DNA from: Candidatus Moranbacteria bacterium RIFCSPHIGHO2_02_FULL_40_12b
GTDB lineage: Bacteria > Patescibacteriota > Minisyncoccia > Moranbacterales > 2-12-FULL-40-10
Reading direction: 5' to 3'
Length of the DNA: 17,084 bases
Assembly (NCBI GenBank): GCA_001784725.1
Contig: MFRX01000031.1
Location: 10,063-27,146, forward strand
The notes under the pieces are model-generated. The model saw only the letters and a program-made list of their open reading frames with translations. It had not been told where the DNA came from and ran no database searches. The translations under genes and the position numbers were made by a program. Shown here one piece after another: positions 1-5,979 of the stretch (the first letter of the stretch is position 1; the number at the start of each line of letters is the position of its first letter).

Positions 1-47
1 TTTGAGTAATTTTTTGTATTTACGCAGTAAACTATTCCAAATCCAGT

Positions 48-86
48 ATACTGCTTTATTTTAGCGTACGCAAAATAAAGCAGTAT
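48..86. repeat. Palindrome 1 with GCGTACGC core
   Basis: Inverted repeat with 15-nt arms, ATACTGCTTTATTTT at 48-62 and its exact complement at 72-86, around the palindromic core GCGTACGC (64-71); a single unpaired A at 63 breaks perfect symmetry. The core is shared with the palindromes at 169-208 and 279-314, while the arms differ. It could form a hairpin in RNA or a cruciform in DNA, or bind a dimeric protein. Function unknown. Confidence 0.85.
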
Positions 87-168
87 GAGATTTTTAGATA
101 AAAAAGTTTGTAATATGAAATTTAATTGCGTTTTTTTAAATTATTTTTATTATATTGGTTATTTTAGG

Positions 169-208
169 TGTACTACTTTTTATAGCGTACGCTATAAAAA
201 GTAGTACA
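169..208. repeat. Palindrome 2 with GCGTACGC core (perfect, 40 bp)
   Basis: Perfect 40-bp palindrome: left arm TGTACTACTTTTTATA (169-184), core GCGTACGC (185-192), right arm the exact complement (193-208). The core centre lies about 121 bp after that of palindrome 1. It is followed at about 208-234 by a direct repeat of aaaattttccg and the small palindrome ccgcgcgg. There is no T-run typical of an intrinsic terminator. Confidence 0.9.
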
Positions 209-278
209 AAATTTTCCGAAAAATTTTCCGCGCGGAGTTTTGTATTAGTCATTCTTTGTTAAATGAGCGCTTTATGTG

Positions 279-314
279 TTCTACTTATATTAGCGTACGC
301 TAATATAAGTAGAA
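279..314. repeat. Palindrome 3 with GCGTACGC core (perfect, 36 bp)
   Basis: Perfect 36-bp palindrome: TTCTACTTATATTA (279-292), core GCGTACGC (293-300), complement (301-314). The core centre is about 108 bp after palindrome 2. The arms resemble those of the other two (a T-x-CT-x-CTT theme) but differ at several positions, each change matched on the opposite arm. Confidence 0.9.
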
Positions 315-419
315 ATGGAGATTAATGTAGGGATAAAAATTAAAATAAGGATAAAGCAGGAATAAAACAGGGATAAGGCAGGGATTTGAATACTGGGTCT
401 GTGATAGAGTTTAGCTGTA

Positions 420-448
420 TTGAAAATAAGCGGATTTTATTCTATAAT
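420..448 (+). promoter_or_regulatory. Sigma-70 type promoter of the 662-aa gene, predicted leaderless
   Basis: TTGAAA (420-425), a 17-nt spacer and TATAAT (443-448). The expected transcription start, about 7 nt past the -10, falls near 455, so the ATG at 457 would be at or within 1-2 nt of the RNA 5' end. No Shine-Dalgarno sequence precedes the ATG, consistent with leaderless translation. The boxes are read directly; the start site is inferred. Confidence 0.7.
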
Positions 449-456
449 TTACTCAT

Positions 457-2445
457 ATGGAAAACCCTGACTTTCTCAAAAACAAATACAACCTCCATAA
501 CGCTCCAGAAGTTGAAGCGGCGGCGAAACGAACGGAAAAAAGAACCGGCGAAAAAGTCCCGCAAGACCCGGCAGAGCGCATCCAGAACTATCTGGACCGC
601 CTGGAACGTCTTGCGCTTGATCCAGGCAAAGAACAGCCAAGAAAAATATTTGAAGATGAACCGCGCCCCCGCGCCCTATCGCTTTTGCGGGAAATGGTGA
701 TGAAAAAATACGTGCGCCCCAACAAGGAGAAAATGGCCGAAGGCGCGGCAAGAGCCGAAGAGCGGGCCGCTAGAAAATTAGGCATTGAAGCGCGTTACGG
801 AGAACGGGAACTTGAACAGCGCGGAGAAATTGCTGTTGAGGATCTGGAAAAATCGCTTGATAACTGGATATCATACCTTTCAGACGCCAATGAGCCGTAT
901 CCAACATGGTTCAGATATTACGCTTTTCGCAATATTCTTGATTTAGGCGACTATGACAAAGATAAAGGAGAATTTCCCAAACGTTCCCAAGGAACTGCCC
1001 GTTTGTTTCCGGATATAGATCGGGGAGCCCTGGCTTACATTCAGGATATGATTGAAGCCGCAAAAGACCCCGTAGCGCTTGAGCGCATAAGAAGAGTCCA
1101 AGAAGCAACCGGAACGCCCAAAGAGCAGTCAATAACAAAGGAAAAAGCGGAAAAATTCGCCAAACTTTCTTTTGCCAAGCAATATACTGAAGGAATCAGA
1201 CAAACTGGGGAAATTACTCCCCAAATGCGGGAAGAGACAAAGGGCAAATGGGTAAAATATCAAAAGGGAACAGATCCAACTGCATTATGGGCTTCACTCC
1301 AAAATAAAGGCACTGCCTGGTGCACTAAAGGATTTGCCACTGCGGAAACGCAACTCAAGGGCGGAGATTTTTACGTCTATTATACTCTTGACAGGCAAGG
1401 AAAACCGACCATTCCCCGCATTGCTATACGCATACAAGAAAATAATATTTTTGAAGTGCGCGGCGTGTCTGATAATCAGCAAAACCTTGAGGGCAATATG
1501 ACAGATATCGCCGAGAAAAAAATGAATGAGCTTCCCGGAGCGGAAAAATACCGCCAAGCATCCACTGACATGAAACGCCTGACCGAAATTAACAAAGCAT
1601 TTGATTCCAAAACACAAATATGGAAACGAAAACTAACCCAAGACGAATTAATTTTCCTCTACGAAATTGATTCTCCGATTAAAGGTTTCGGCTATCAAAG
1701 GGATCCCCGCATTGAGGAAATCCGAAAAGGGAGAAACCCCGAAGAAGACGCGCCGATTGTTTTTGAATGCTCTACATCGGAAATCGCCTGGAAACAGGGA
1801 GATATTAATGAAAAAACCAAGGCATACATCGGCAAACTGGAGTCGGACCATTCGACAAGCTCAAGACAGGGCATTTTTGATTTAATCCAAAAATACAATA
1901 TTGAACACATCTATACTTCGTTTCCCGAAGGAAAAATTTTAAAATTTGAAACTGATTTGGGAGATAAAACTAAAGATGAAATTATCGGCGAACTGGAAAA
2001 GCGGAAAAAATTTGAAGGAGGCAATAAAATATATATTTCCGACAACGCGGAAAGTATGCTAAAAAAAGACGAATTTTTTGTTTTAGGAAAAAAGGAACGA
2101 GCACAGTTTATAAAAATAAAAGTAAGGGATCTCGGTTTTCCGGATGGAGCGACTACGGAAGAAATTTATAAAAAAGCGGAAGATTTGGGCTTGGAATTAT
2201 GTCCGCCGGAAACAGGACCCAATATAAGGCTTAATTACGAGAAAATTTTTAAAAAAGAACAACCTAGAGGAGAATATTTTTGGATTGCGATGAAACAAAT
2301 TGCTGCCTCCGATGGCGGTCCGCACGTTTTCCGCGTGCGCCGGCGTGACGACGGCAAGTCGTGGCTGGACGACTATTGGGCGAAGCCGACGCACGGGTGG
2401 TATGACGATAACGAGTTTGTTTTTCGCCTCCGCAAGAAAGCTTAA
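457..2445 (+). CDS. Uncharacterised 662-aa CPR-type accessory protein
   Basis: I do not recognise a named family. The ATG is chosen because it sits just after a consensus promoter. The N-terminal ~130 residues are highly charged and probably helical or coiled. A central region has the motif G-T-A-W-C-T at 285-290 (W288, C289) followed by an aromatic G-D-F-Y-V-Y-Y segment and an R-I-A-I-R strand; similar W-C motifs occur in uncharacterised phage and CPR proteins, from memory only. The last ~50 residues (609-662) are Trp/Arg/Asp-rich and end F-V-F-R-L-R-K-K-A; their DNA is markedly GC-richer than the rest (41 of 60 bases G/C at 2341-2400), with CGN instead of AGA arginine codons. Residues 466-471 (S-T-S-S-R-Q) are encoded by a REP-like sequence. 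No signal peptide or membrane segment is evident. It stands alone, 325 bp before tuf, where fusA would be common, which suggests an accessory insertion. Confidence 0.75.
   Translation: MENPDFLKNKYNLHNAPEVEAAAKRTEKRTGEKVPQDPAERIQNYLDRLERLALDPGKEQPRKIFEDEPRPRALSLLREMVMKKYVRPNKEKMAEGAARAEERAARKLGIEARYGERELEQRGEIAVEDLEKSLDNWISYLSDANEPYPTWFRYYAFRNILDLGDYDKDKGEFPKRSQGTARLFPDIDRGALAYIQDMIEAAKDPVALERIRRVQEATGTPKEQSITKEKAEKFAKLSFAKQYTEGIRQTGEITPQMREETKGKWVKYQKGTDPTALWASLQNKGTAWCTKGFATAETQLKGGDFYVYYTLDRQGKPTIPRIAIRIQENNIFEVRGVSDNQQNLEGNMTDIAEKKMNELPGAEKYRQASTDMKRLTEINKAFDSKTQIWKRKLTQDELIFLYEIDSPIKGFGYQRDPRIEEIRKGRNPEEDAPIVFECSTSEIAWKQGDINEKTKAYIGKLESDHSTSSRQGIFDLIQKYNIEHIYTSFPEGKILKFETDLGDKTKDEIIGELEKRKKFEGGNKIYISDNAESMLKKDEFFVLGKKERAQFIKIKVRDLGFPDGATTEEIYKKAEDLGLELCPPETGPNIRLNYEKIFKKEQPRGEYFWIAMKQIAASDGGPHVFRVRRRDDGKSWLDDYWAKPTHGWYDDNEFVFRLRKKA
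1849..1872 (+). repeat. REP-like sequence inside the 662-aa gene
   Basis: The stretch beginning TTCGACAAGCTCAAGACAGG (from 1851) closely resembles the TTCGACAAGCTCAGGACAGG repeat that recurs in many metagenome-derived bacterial genomes (recalled, not searched). Here it is in frame and encodes H-S-T-S-S-R-Q-G (465-472). It probably reflects insertion or capture of a dispersed repeat in a tolerant surface loop. Confidence 0.5.
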
Positions 2446-2536
2446 AATCTTTGCAACTTAATAACTCAAAAATTTTGTCGTTTAGTTTTTTTAACCTTTG
2501 ACTACCTATTAATGAGACACATAGATAACAACCCCA

Positions 2537-2565
2537 TTGACACATTTTCGATGTCTTGCTAATAT
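2537..2565 (+). promoter_or_regulatory. tuf promoter P1
   Basis: TTGACA (2537-2542), 17-nt spacer, TAATAT (2560-2565). The -35 is a perfect consensus and the spacing optimal. Predicted start is near 2572, giving a ~200-nt leader before tuf. Confidence 0.75.
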
Positions 2566-2586
2566 TGAAAGTACTGCTAATACAGG

Positions 2587-2595
2587 TTATCCACA
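2587..2595 (+). promoter_or_regulatory. Perfect DnaA-box 9-mer between the tuf promoters
   Basis: TTATCCACA matches the DnaA-box consensus TTATNCACA. It lies downstream of the predicted P1 start and upstream of the P2 -35 box, where a bound protein could affect either promoter. It is a single site with no cluster around it, so it is not an origin. A chance match in a window this size is possible. Confidence 0.4.
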
Positions 2596-2615
2596 GTAAG
2601 AAAATATATTGCCTC

Positions 2616-2644
2616 TTGCAAAAAAGGCAGTTTTGTTTTAAAAT
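2616..2644 (+). promoter_or_regulatory. tuf promoter P2
   Basis: TTGCAA (2616-2621), 17-nt spacer, TAAAAT (2639-2644). Predicted start is near 2651, giving a ~120-nt leader. With P1 it makes a tandem arrangement suited to a highly expressed translation operon. Confidence 0.65.
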
Positions 2645-2700
2645 AACAATTGAAAATAAAAATTAATTTTAATAATCAATAAATAATTCGCGAACATATT

Positions 2701-2745
2701 GCGGAAGTTGTTTTAGTGGCTTAATGAAAACAACTTCAAATCCGC
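2701..2745 (+). promoter_or_regulatory. Stem-loop in the tuf leader
   Basis: GAAGTTGTTTT (2704-2714) pairs exactly with AAAACAACTTC (2727-2737) around a 12-nt loop (2715-2726). GCGG (2701-2704) can alternatively or additionally meet CCGC (2742-2745) across an AAAT bulge. It ends 25 nt before the tuf ATG and lies within transcripts from both promoters. It could stabilise the mRNA or control translation; there is no T-run, so it is not a terminator. Confidence 0.6.
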
Positions 2746-2770
2746 GACGATTCGCAGAAAAAATAAAGTT

Positions 2771-3964
2771 ATGGCAGCAGAAAAATTTCAAAGGACAAAA
2801 CCCCATGTCAATGTCGGAACAATCGGCCATGTTGACCATGGAAAAACAACCCTGACGGCCGCGATCCTTAAGGTTTTGAGCTTTAAGGGATGGGCAAAGC
2901 CAAAGGGAGTTGACGAAATTGACAAAGCTCCGGAAGAAAGGGAGCGAGGCATTACTATCGCGACCGCGCACTGCGAATATGAATCGGAAAAGAGGCACTA
3001 CGCGCACGTGGACTGCCCGGGACACGCCGACTACATCAAAAACATGATTACCGGCGCAGCCCAGATGGATGGAGCAATTTTGGTCGTTTCCGCGACTGAC
3101 GGTCCAATGCCGCAGACGAGGGAACATATTCTTTTGGCGCGCCAAGTGGGAGTTCCGGCAATTGTCGTTTTCGTTAATAAAGTGGATATGGTTGATGATC
3201 CGGAACTGGTTGATTTAGTAGAAGCAGAAGTCCGCGAACTTTTGTCAAAATACGAATTTGACGGAGACAATGTGGCGATTATCAGGGGGTCGGCGCTTAA
3301 AGCGCTTGAAGCAAAATCAATTGACGACGCGGCGACAAAACCGATTCTCGACTTAATTAACGCTTTAGATGAAAAGATTCCTGAACCGGTACGGGATATT
3401 GACAAGCCATTTTTGATGCCAATTGAAGACATATTTTCAATTGAAGGCCGGGGCACGGTTGTTACCGGAAGAATTGAGAGAGGAATCATAAATATCAACG
3501 AAGAAGTGGAAATAGTGGGAATTCGGCCGACGCAGAAAACCGTTGTAACCGGAATTGAAATGTTTAATAAGTCGCTGGACAGGGGCCAGGCAGGGGATAA
3601 CGCGGGGGTCCTGCTACGCGGAACGAAAAAAGAAGACGTGGAAAGAGGCCAGGTTCTCGCAAAACCCGGATCAATCACGCCGCATACTGAATTTGACGGG
3701 GAGGTCTACATTCTGACTAAAGAGGAAGGCGGAAGGCATACCCCATTTTTTAAGGGTTATAAACCGCAGTTTTACGTAAGAACGACTGACGTGACCGGGG
3801 AAGTGGAGCTTCCGGAAGGAACTGAGATGATTATGCCGGGAGATACGGTAAATATCAAAATTAAATTAGTCGCTCCAGTGGCGATGGAAGAAGGAATGAG
3901 ATTTGCCATCCGAGAAGGAGGCAAGACCGTAGGAGCCGGAGTCGCAACCAAAATCACGAAATAA
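2771..3964 (+). CDS. tuf: Elongation factor Tu
   Basis: GTPase that carries aminoacyl-tRNA to the ribosomal A site in the cytoplasm. 397 residues, the usual length. The G domain shows G1 G-H-V-D-H-G-K-T (19-26), the effector region R-G-I-T-I, G3 D-C-P-G-H, and G4 N-K-V-D; domains 2 and 3 follow with the family-typical endings (for example R-E-G-G-[KR]-T-V-G-A-G). The conserved first residues M-A-x-E-K-F-x-R-T-K-P-H support the ATG at 2771, though no clear Shine-Dalgarno lies upstream. It has tandem promoters and leads directly into rpsJ after ~95 bp. Many bacteria place rpsL, rpsG and fusA before tuf; here they are absent and an accessory gene stands there instead. No truncation or missing active residue seen. 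Confidence 0.99.
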   Translation: MAAEKFQRTKPHVNVGTIGHVDHGKTTLTAAILKVLSFKGWAKPKGVDEIDKAPEERERGITIATAHCEYESEKRHYAHVDCPGHADYIKNMITGAAQMDGAILVVSATDGPMPQTREHILLARQVGVPAIVVFVNKVDMVDDPELVDLVEAEVRELLSKYEFDGDNVAIIRGSALKALEAKSIDDAATKPILDLINALDEKIPEPVRDIDKPFLMPIEDIFSIEGRGTVVTGRIERGIININEEVEIVGIRPTQKTVVTGIEMFNKSLDRGQAGDNAGVLLRGTKKEDVERGQVLAKPGSITPHTEFDGEVYILTKEEGGRHTPFFKGYKPQFYVRTTDVTGEVELPEGTEMIMPGDTVNIKIKLVAPVAMEEGMRFAIREGGKTVGAGVATKITK

Positions 3965-3974
3965 ATTTGATCAT

Positions 3975-4014
3975 ACTAAGCGGGTATTAGTTTTTTTTCG
4001 GGAAACTGTACCCG
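3975..4014 (+). terminator. Hairpin/T-tract between tuf and rpsJ, possibly a partial terminator
   Basis: Two incompatible folds are visible. ACTAA (3975-3979) can pair with TTAGT (3987-3991), followed by a T-run to 3998, a weak intrinsic terminator. Alternatively CGGGTA (3981-3986) pairs with TACCCG (4009-4014) enclosing AGTTT/AAACT (3989-3993 / 4003-4007), which would take up the first stem's arm. This could lower read-through from tuf into rpsJ. Both stems are modest. Confidence 0.4.
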
Positions 4015-4058
4015 TTTGTGTCTGATTGAAAAGTAATTTTTTAAAAATAGGAATTTTA

Positions 4059-4394
4059 ATGGCAGTTAAAAAACCAGTGGCTGAAGAGCAGGCAACCAGA
4101 ATACGAATCAAGATAAAGGCCTACGACAATAAAATCATTGACAAATCAGCCAAACAAATTGTTGAAACGGCGCTCAGAACCGGAGTCAAAATTACCGGCC
4201 CGGTACCGCTTCCGACTGAAATTCACAAAGTTACCGTGAACCGGTCGACATTTGTCCACAAAGACGCGCGGGACCAGTATGAAATGAGGATCCATAAGCG
4301 ACTGATTGATATCTGGAATCCCACGCAGAAAACAATTGACAATTTAACCAATCTTGATTTGCCTGCGGGAGTGGATATTGAGATAAAAATGTAG
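4059..4394 (+). CDS. rpsJ: 30S ribosomal protein S10
   Basis: Head-domain protein of the small subunit and, as NusE, a transcription antitermination partner. The ATG at 4059 gives 111 residues (E. coli 103) and has AGGA (4049-4052) six bases upstream, one of the few good Shine-Dalgarno sites here. A longer in-frame reading from TTG 4026 exists but adds residues foreign to S10. After a short basic/acidic N-tail the S10 core begins at R-I-R-I-K-I-K-A-Y-D and includes G-P-[VI]-P-L-P-T (the tRNA-proximal loop), the V-N-R-S-T-F-V-H-K-D-A-R-D-Q-Y-E-M-R segment, and the final P-A-G-V-D-I-E-I-K. First gene of the S10-spc block. Confidence 0.98.
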   Translation: MAVKKPVAEEQATRIRIKIKAYDNKIIDKSAKQIVETALRTGVKITGPVPLPTEIHKVTVNRSTFVHKDARDQYEMRIHKRLIDIWNPTQKTIDNLTNLDLPAGVDIEIKM

Positions 4395-4490
4395 ATACGA
4401 ATTAGAATACGAATTATATCCAAATTAAAATTCGAATATGAATTTAAAAACATTCGGATAAAATTCGGGAATAATTCGGATTCAAATTCG
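4395..4490 (+). repeat. Family A spacer repeat, diverged copy (rpsJ-rplC)
   Basis: Begins directly after the rpsJ stop as atacgaattagaatacgaatt and continues with aattcg units (for example attcggataaaattcggg), the forward-then-reverse cgaatt/aattcg arrangement of family A. It is more decayed than the copies at 11562, 11830 and 12317, and here it is followed by a separate attenuator-like structure instead of the start codon. Confidence 0.7.
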
Positions 4491-4494
4491 CATA

Positions 4495-4596
4495 CTAGTT
4501 AAAGTCCTCATTTATTTTTTTGGGGATACTCAACTAGCCAGAAAGCATAAAAAACCCTGAGTTTTTAACTGGCTAATGAGACCAGTTTTTATTTTT
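4495..4596 (+). promoter_or_regulatory. Attenuator-like alternating hairpins before rplC
   Basis: Three overlapping stems: (1) CTAGTT (4495-4500) with AACTAG (4532-4537); (2) TAGCCAG (4535-4541) with CTGGCTA (4569-4575), enclosing AAAAAC/GTTTTT (4550-4555 / 4561-4566); (3) AACTGG (4567-4572) with CCAGTT (4582-4587) followed by T-rich sequence to 4596. Stem 3 resembles an intrinsic terminator; stem 2 uses its CTGG and would prevent it; stem 1 competes with stem 2. The position just ahead of rplC fits autoregulation of the ribosomal operon. The pairings are read by eye; regulation is inferred. Confidence 0.55.
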
Positions 4597-4606
4597 CAGA
4601 AATATT

Positions 4607-5173
4607 ATGAGTAAGTTTATACTAGGACGAAAATTAGGAATGACGACGATATACGATGAAAAAAAAGGAGCGCTTAACGTGACTCTGATTGAATGCGAAC
4701 CGAACGCAATTTCTCTCATTCGGACTGCGGAAAAAGACGGTTATAACGCGGTGCAAGTTAGCATAAAAAAAAATAAAAAAGGAAACTATAAAAAAGAATT
4801 CCGCACGGGCGATAAAAATGAGCTAAAAACCGGCGACTTCGTCACAATAGAGGGATTTCAGCCGGGAGATAAGGTAAAAATCAGCGGTATAAGCAAGGCA
4901 AAAGGATTTCAGGGAGTTATGAAGCGCCATGGATTTAAGGGGGCTCCCCATTCCCATGGGCACAAGCATGACTGGCGCGCTCCGGGTTCTATCGGCGCGC
5001 AAGCGCCGCAGCGGGTAATTAAGGGAATGAGAATGGCGGGTCGAATGGGCGGGAAAAGGTCAACGACAAGCAATTTAAAGGTTGTTTATGCGGATATAGA
5101 AAAAAATATTATCGGTATCAGAGGGGCCGTGCCGGGAGTAGCCGGAAGAATTGTGGAGATAGTAAAAAAATAA
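4607..5173 (+). CDS. rplC: 50S ribosomal protein L3
   Basis: Early-assembling large-subunit protein whose loop reaches toward the peptidyl transferase centre. 188 residues, shorter than E. coli (209). It starts with the family-typical M-x-K-F-I-L-G-R-K-L-G-M-T and has the hallmark K-G-F-Q-G-V-M-K-R-H-G-F-K-G (99-112), R-A-P-G-S-I-G (124-130) and M-A-G-R-M-G (143-148). In E. coli the residue matching R146 is the glutamine methylated by PrmB; Arg here, as in many bacteria, means no such site. The ATG is fixed by this N-terminus; no Shine-Dalgarno is present. Preceded by the attenuator-like region and followed by a family B spacer. Confidence 0.98.
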   Translation: MSKFILGRKLGMTTIYDEKKGALNVTLIECEPNAISLIRTAEKDGYNAVQVSIKKNKKGNYKKEFRTGDKNELKTGDFVTIEGFQPGDKVKISGISKAKGFQGVMKRHGFKGAPHSHGHKHDWRAPGSIGAQAPQRVIKGMRMAGRMGGKRSTTSNLKVVYADIEKNIIGIRGAVPGVAGRIVEIVKK

Positions 5174-5261
5174 TCTTTACGAATTACGAATCCATACGAA
5201 TATACGAATGCAGAAACATATTAGTATGTTGGTAAAAAATTAGTAATTCATAAATAAAGGT
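5174..5261 (+). repeat. Family B spacer repeat (rplC-rplD)
   Basis: Starts right after the rplC stop with tctttacgaattacgaatc and ends agtaattcataaataaagg before the rplD ATG, so the outer arms pair with one mismatch. An inner AACATA-TTAG-TATGTT hairpin is present. Very similar in layout to the rpsS-rplV spacer at 7652-7740. Confidence 0.8.
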
Positions 5262-5891
5262 ATGCCAATTAAAGTCGCGGTCTACAACATTAAAGGCGAG
5301 AAAGTGGGAGATATAAATCTTTCCGAGGCGATTTTTGGCTTGCCGGCCAATAATGCCCTATTGCACCAAGTTTATGTTTCACAGGCGGCTAATAAGAGGA
5401 TAGTCATAGCCCACACTAAAGACAGGGGCGAAAGAGCCGGATCGGGAAAAAAGCCCTGGAAGCAGAAAGGAACAGGAAACGCGAGAGTGGGTTCGGCGCG
5501 TACTCCGGTTTGGCGCAAGGGAGGAGTGGTTTTCGGTCCAAGGAAGGAAAGAAATTTCAAAAAGAAAATTAATAAAAAAATGGCGAGAAAAGCGGTGCAG
5601 GTGGCTTTAAGCGAAAAGGCAAGGAGCAATAACCTTCTGGTGCTGGATGAGATGAAACTTAAAGAAAAAAAATCAAAAGAATTTTTCAGAATATTAGAAA
5701 ATTTGAAAATAAAAGGAAGCGCGCTGGTAGGATTTTCTGACAAGGAAAAGGAATACTCCCTAGCCAGCCGAAATATAAAAAATGTCCATAATATTTTGGT
5801 AAATAATTTGAATGTTTCGGACTTATTGAACCGCAAATACCTGCTTTTAAGCAAGGAATCAATAAAGTTTTTGGAAAATAAGTATAAATAA
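5262..5891 (+). CDS. rplD: 50S ribosomal protein L4
   Basis: Large-subunit protein lining the exit tunnel; in E. coli it is also the repressor of the S10 operon. 209 residues, near the usual ~200. The N-terminal strand is followed by the long tunnel loop around 52-95 with G-S-G-K-K-P-W-K-Q-K-G-T-G-N-A-R and the G-G-[VG]-x-F-G-P-[RK] segment, then K-K-I-N-K-K-M-[AR]-x-K-A (101-111) and a Rossmann-like C-terminal half. The opening M-P-I-K-V-A-V-Y-N supports the ATG at 5262. Flanked by family B spacers on both sides. Given L4's role elsewhere it is a candidate effector for the hairpins before rplC, but nothing here proves that. Confidence 0.98.
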   Translation: MPIKVAVYNIKGEKVGDINLSEAIFGLPANNALLHQVYVSQAANKRIVIAHTKDRGERAGSGKKPWKQKGTGNARVGSARTPVWRKGGVVFGPRKERNFKKKINKKMARKAVQVALSEKARSNNLLVLDEMKLKEKKSKEFFRILENLKIKGSALVGFSDKEKEYSLASRNIKNVHNILVNNLNVSDLLNRKYLLLSKESIKFLENKYK

Positions 5892-5979
5892 ACTTACGAA
5901 CTACGAATCTGACGAAAATACGAAAACACAAGAAAACCCATTCGTAATTTCGCTTAATTAGTAATTCGTAAATAAAATA
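5892..5979 (+). repeat. Family B spacer repeat (rplD-rplW)
   Basis: A diverged copy beginning acttacgaactacgaatctgacg after the stop and ending ttagtaattcgtaaataaaata before the rplW ATG. The outer arms (cttacgaactac with gtaattcgtaa) pair imperfectly. The middle is AT-rich with no clear second hairpin. Confidence 0.75.

Larger units (their letters stand above)
1..419. other. Non-coding AT-rich region upstream of the accessory gene
   Basis: No supportable coding sequence on either strand. It holds the three GCGTACGC palindromes. From about 327 to 385 there is a purine-rich stretch of loosely repeated agggata/aaggata units ending near the promoter. A small TTTAC-GCA-GTAAA hairpin lies at 19-31. 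No tRNA-like cloverleaf was seen. Confidence 0.6.
2446..2770. other. Intergenic region between the accessory gene and tuf
   Basis: 325 bp without a gene. It contains the two tandem promoters, the DnaA-box-like 9-mer and the leader stem-loop annotated separately. The first ~90 bases after the accessory stop codon are AT-rich with a T7 run (about 2486-2492) but no convincing hairpin before it, so I cannot call a terminator for the upstream gene. Confidence 0.6.

Noticed and set aside
48..314. CRISPR array made of the three palindromes
   Set aside because: Only an 8-bp core is shared, arms differ, spacings are unequal (~121 and ~108 bp), and no cas genes are present.
386..700. 104-codon plus-strand frame overlapping the start of the 662-aa gene
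   Set aside because: Mostly overlaps the larger frame, spans its promoter and has low-complexity Lys/Arg content; the 457 frame is far longer and follows the promoter properly.
2446..2500. Intrinsic terminator after the 662-aa gene
   Set aside because: A T-run exists at about 2486-2492, but no stable GC-containing stem precedes it.
2587..2595. Replication origin around the DnaA box
   Set aside because: Only one box; no cluster, no dnaA, dnaN or typical unwinding element combined with it.
3031..3678. 215-codon open frame on the minus strand inside tuf
   Set aside because: Serine/isoleucine-rich shadow of the tuf coding frame; no domain, start signal or neighbours support it. The same applies to other minus-strand frames under the ribosomal genes.
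4026..4058. TTG start giving a 122-aa S10
   Set aside because: The extra 11 residues are not S10-like, and the ATG at 4059 has AGGA six bases upstream.
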